Shown here: piece by piece, positions 63,214 to 64,000 of the stretch
Layout of the letters: each line of letters starts with the position of its first letter
How positions within the stretch are numbered: position 1 is the first letter of the stretch
Source of the DNA: Allomyces arbusculus
Lineage: Eukaryota; Blastocladiomycota; Blastocladiomycetes; Blastocladiales; Blastocladiaceae
Length of the DNA stretch: 64,000 nucleotides
Assembly (NCBI GenBank): GCA_027604705.1
Contig: JADHYV010000060.1
Span: forward strand, 41,061 to 105,060
Direction: 5' to 3'
Translations under genes and position numbers: made by a program
Notes under the pieces: generated by a model
Seen by the model: the letters and a program-made list of their open reading frames with translations, nothing else
Databases searched by the model: none
Told to the model about the DNA's origin: nothing

Positions 63214-63887
63214 TTGGGCGGAATGGAGCCCGGGATCCGGGGGGTGGAGAGCCGCGAAAATGCCGACACGGTGAAGGACGGCGAGGGCGCGATTGAGGGT
63301 TGTTTGGTTGATCGCAGGGCTTGATAGTTTGTTGGTTGGTGGGGACTGGGTTTGCGCGCGAGAGGGTGGCAGACGGGTGGGCCCGCAACGATCAAAGCGA
63401 GACGAGTGCGAGCAAGTTGCAGCGAGTGTGAGGAGCGCAATGGGGCGGTAGTCGGTCTGCGCATCGATCGAGAGGCTCCAGGTGGACTGTCAGGGGGAAA
63501 TCAAGGTGATTTATCGTAATACATGCGGTCCCGTGACTCTGTGGAGGCCGGGTCATCGTGTCGTTGGCAGAGTTGGCCGAACCACAGTCGTCATTAGCTG
63601 AGAAGGCCGAACAAGGTGACGGCGGGCGCCGCGACGATGGGGAAGACTGGGCTGGCTCCGTGCCGTGTGGTACAGTACAACGGTGCGCGGTTGTGCCCGG
63701 CTCGGCCTGCCGGCTTGTCTGTCGGACGTTCAGCACGCGCCGGCCGGCCAGCGAGCTGGGCACCAGTACACATTGAGGCGCGGGAAGGACTCCAAACCAT
63801 CAAATGAAAAAACCAAAACACGCCAAACGCATCGCGGATTGTTAACCGTAATTTACAAACGGGGGGAAGGTGGGGGATTTACGAGCG
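63214..63887. other. upstream flank of the PHACTR-like gene, no gene recognised
   Basis: About 670 bp with short frames on both strands, none with a motif. Confidence 0.35.
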
Positions 63888-64000
63888 GGGGAGGGGGGGG
63901 GGGGGGGGGAAAAAAAACAAAAACCCCCCACCATCAACCACCGACAACGACGGCACTTGGGGAACAAAAAAAAACAAAAAAAAAAACAAAAAACAACCTA
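63888..64000. repeat. low-complexity sequence end (G, A and C runs)
   Basis: A G run of about 20 is followed by A-rich, C-rich and AAAAC-type runs to the last base. It is unlike anything else in the window and has no telomere-type repeat, so a contig-end artefact is likely. Confidence 0.7.

Noticed and set aside
1-64000. tRNA, rRNA, CRISPR arrays and bacterial-type operators
   Set aside because: I looked for tRNA-like cloverleaf and B-box sequence and for regularly spaced repeats and found none I could support; the DNA is eukaryotic nuclear.
1-64000. Transposable elements
   Set aside because: No reverse transcriptase, transposase or integrase motifs and no long terminal or inverted repeats were recognised. 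The decayed copies seen are host-gene families.
63840-64000. Possible telomere at the right end
   Set aside because: The end has homopolymer and AAAAC-type runs but no TTAGGG-like repeat, so a contig-end artefact is more likely.

Overview
This window is GC-rich, densely packed and intron-bearing eukaryotic nuclear DNA. The gene set points to an early-diverging, zoosporic fungus. It carries fungal-type genes: a SNZ-type vitamin B6 synthase, an RXT3 subunit of the histone deacetylase complex, a CYS-3/MetR-like bZIP factor, a BEM1-type PX protein, BUD22 and DUF6604. It also carries two genes kept only by organisms with centrioles or motile flagella, CEP76 and CFAP206, plus a PHACTR-like RPEL protein. 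A blastocladiomycete (Catenaria/Allomyces-like) fits best; this placement is inference from gene content and base composition. Most introns are about 55-90 bp.

Layout. 0.2-2.8 kb: RINT1/TIP20 tether (-). 3.2-5.3 kb: a degraded LRR-like gene and empty sequence. 5.3-6.7 kb: PDX1 (-). 7.4-9.5 kb: F-box protein (+). 10.3-13.1 kb: DUF6604 protein (-). 14.8-16.2 kb: bZIP factor (-). 17.3-19.2 kb: KHDC4-like KH protein (+) with a polyglutamine tail. 19.8-21.3 kb: Ser/Thr-rich membrane protein (+). 21.7-23.5 kb: coiled-coil protein (-), divergent from CEP76 (+, 24.0-26.5 kb). 26.6-28.2 kb: MCT-like transporter (-). 28.7-30.6 kb: METTL16 (+). 30.7-41.4 kb: a poorer stretch of decaying F-box-like and DUF6604-like copies around one intact PX gene (33.2-35.3 kb). 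41.5-43.4 kb: BUD22 (+), convergent with CFAP206 (-, 43.5-45.6 kb). 46.0-51.9 kb: three tandem DUF707 genes (-). 52.2-53.6 kb: RXT3 (+). 53.9-54.5 kb: an unidentified gene (-). 55.5-59.9 kb: two secretory-pathway membrane proteins flanking a WD40, possibly NUP43-like, gene. 60.5-63.2 kb: RRP8 (+), convergent with the PHACTR-like gene (-). The last ~110 bp are low-complexity and look like a contig end.

The genes do not form one pathway. Three themes recur: ribosome and RNA biogenesis (BUD22, RRP8, METTL16, KHDC4), cilium and centriole (CEP76, CFAP206) and secretory pathway or cell surface (RINT1, three DUF707 proteins, three Ser/Thr-rich membrane proteins). The most notable point is that 36 of the 45 splice donors I could place have C at intron position +4 and only two have A, although METTL16, the methyltransferase for the U6 base that faces +4, appears intact here. 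Exon boundaries were worked out by eye from phase, GT/AG and family conservation, and no alignment was run.
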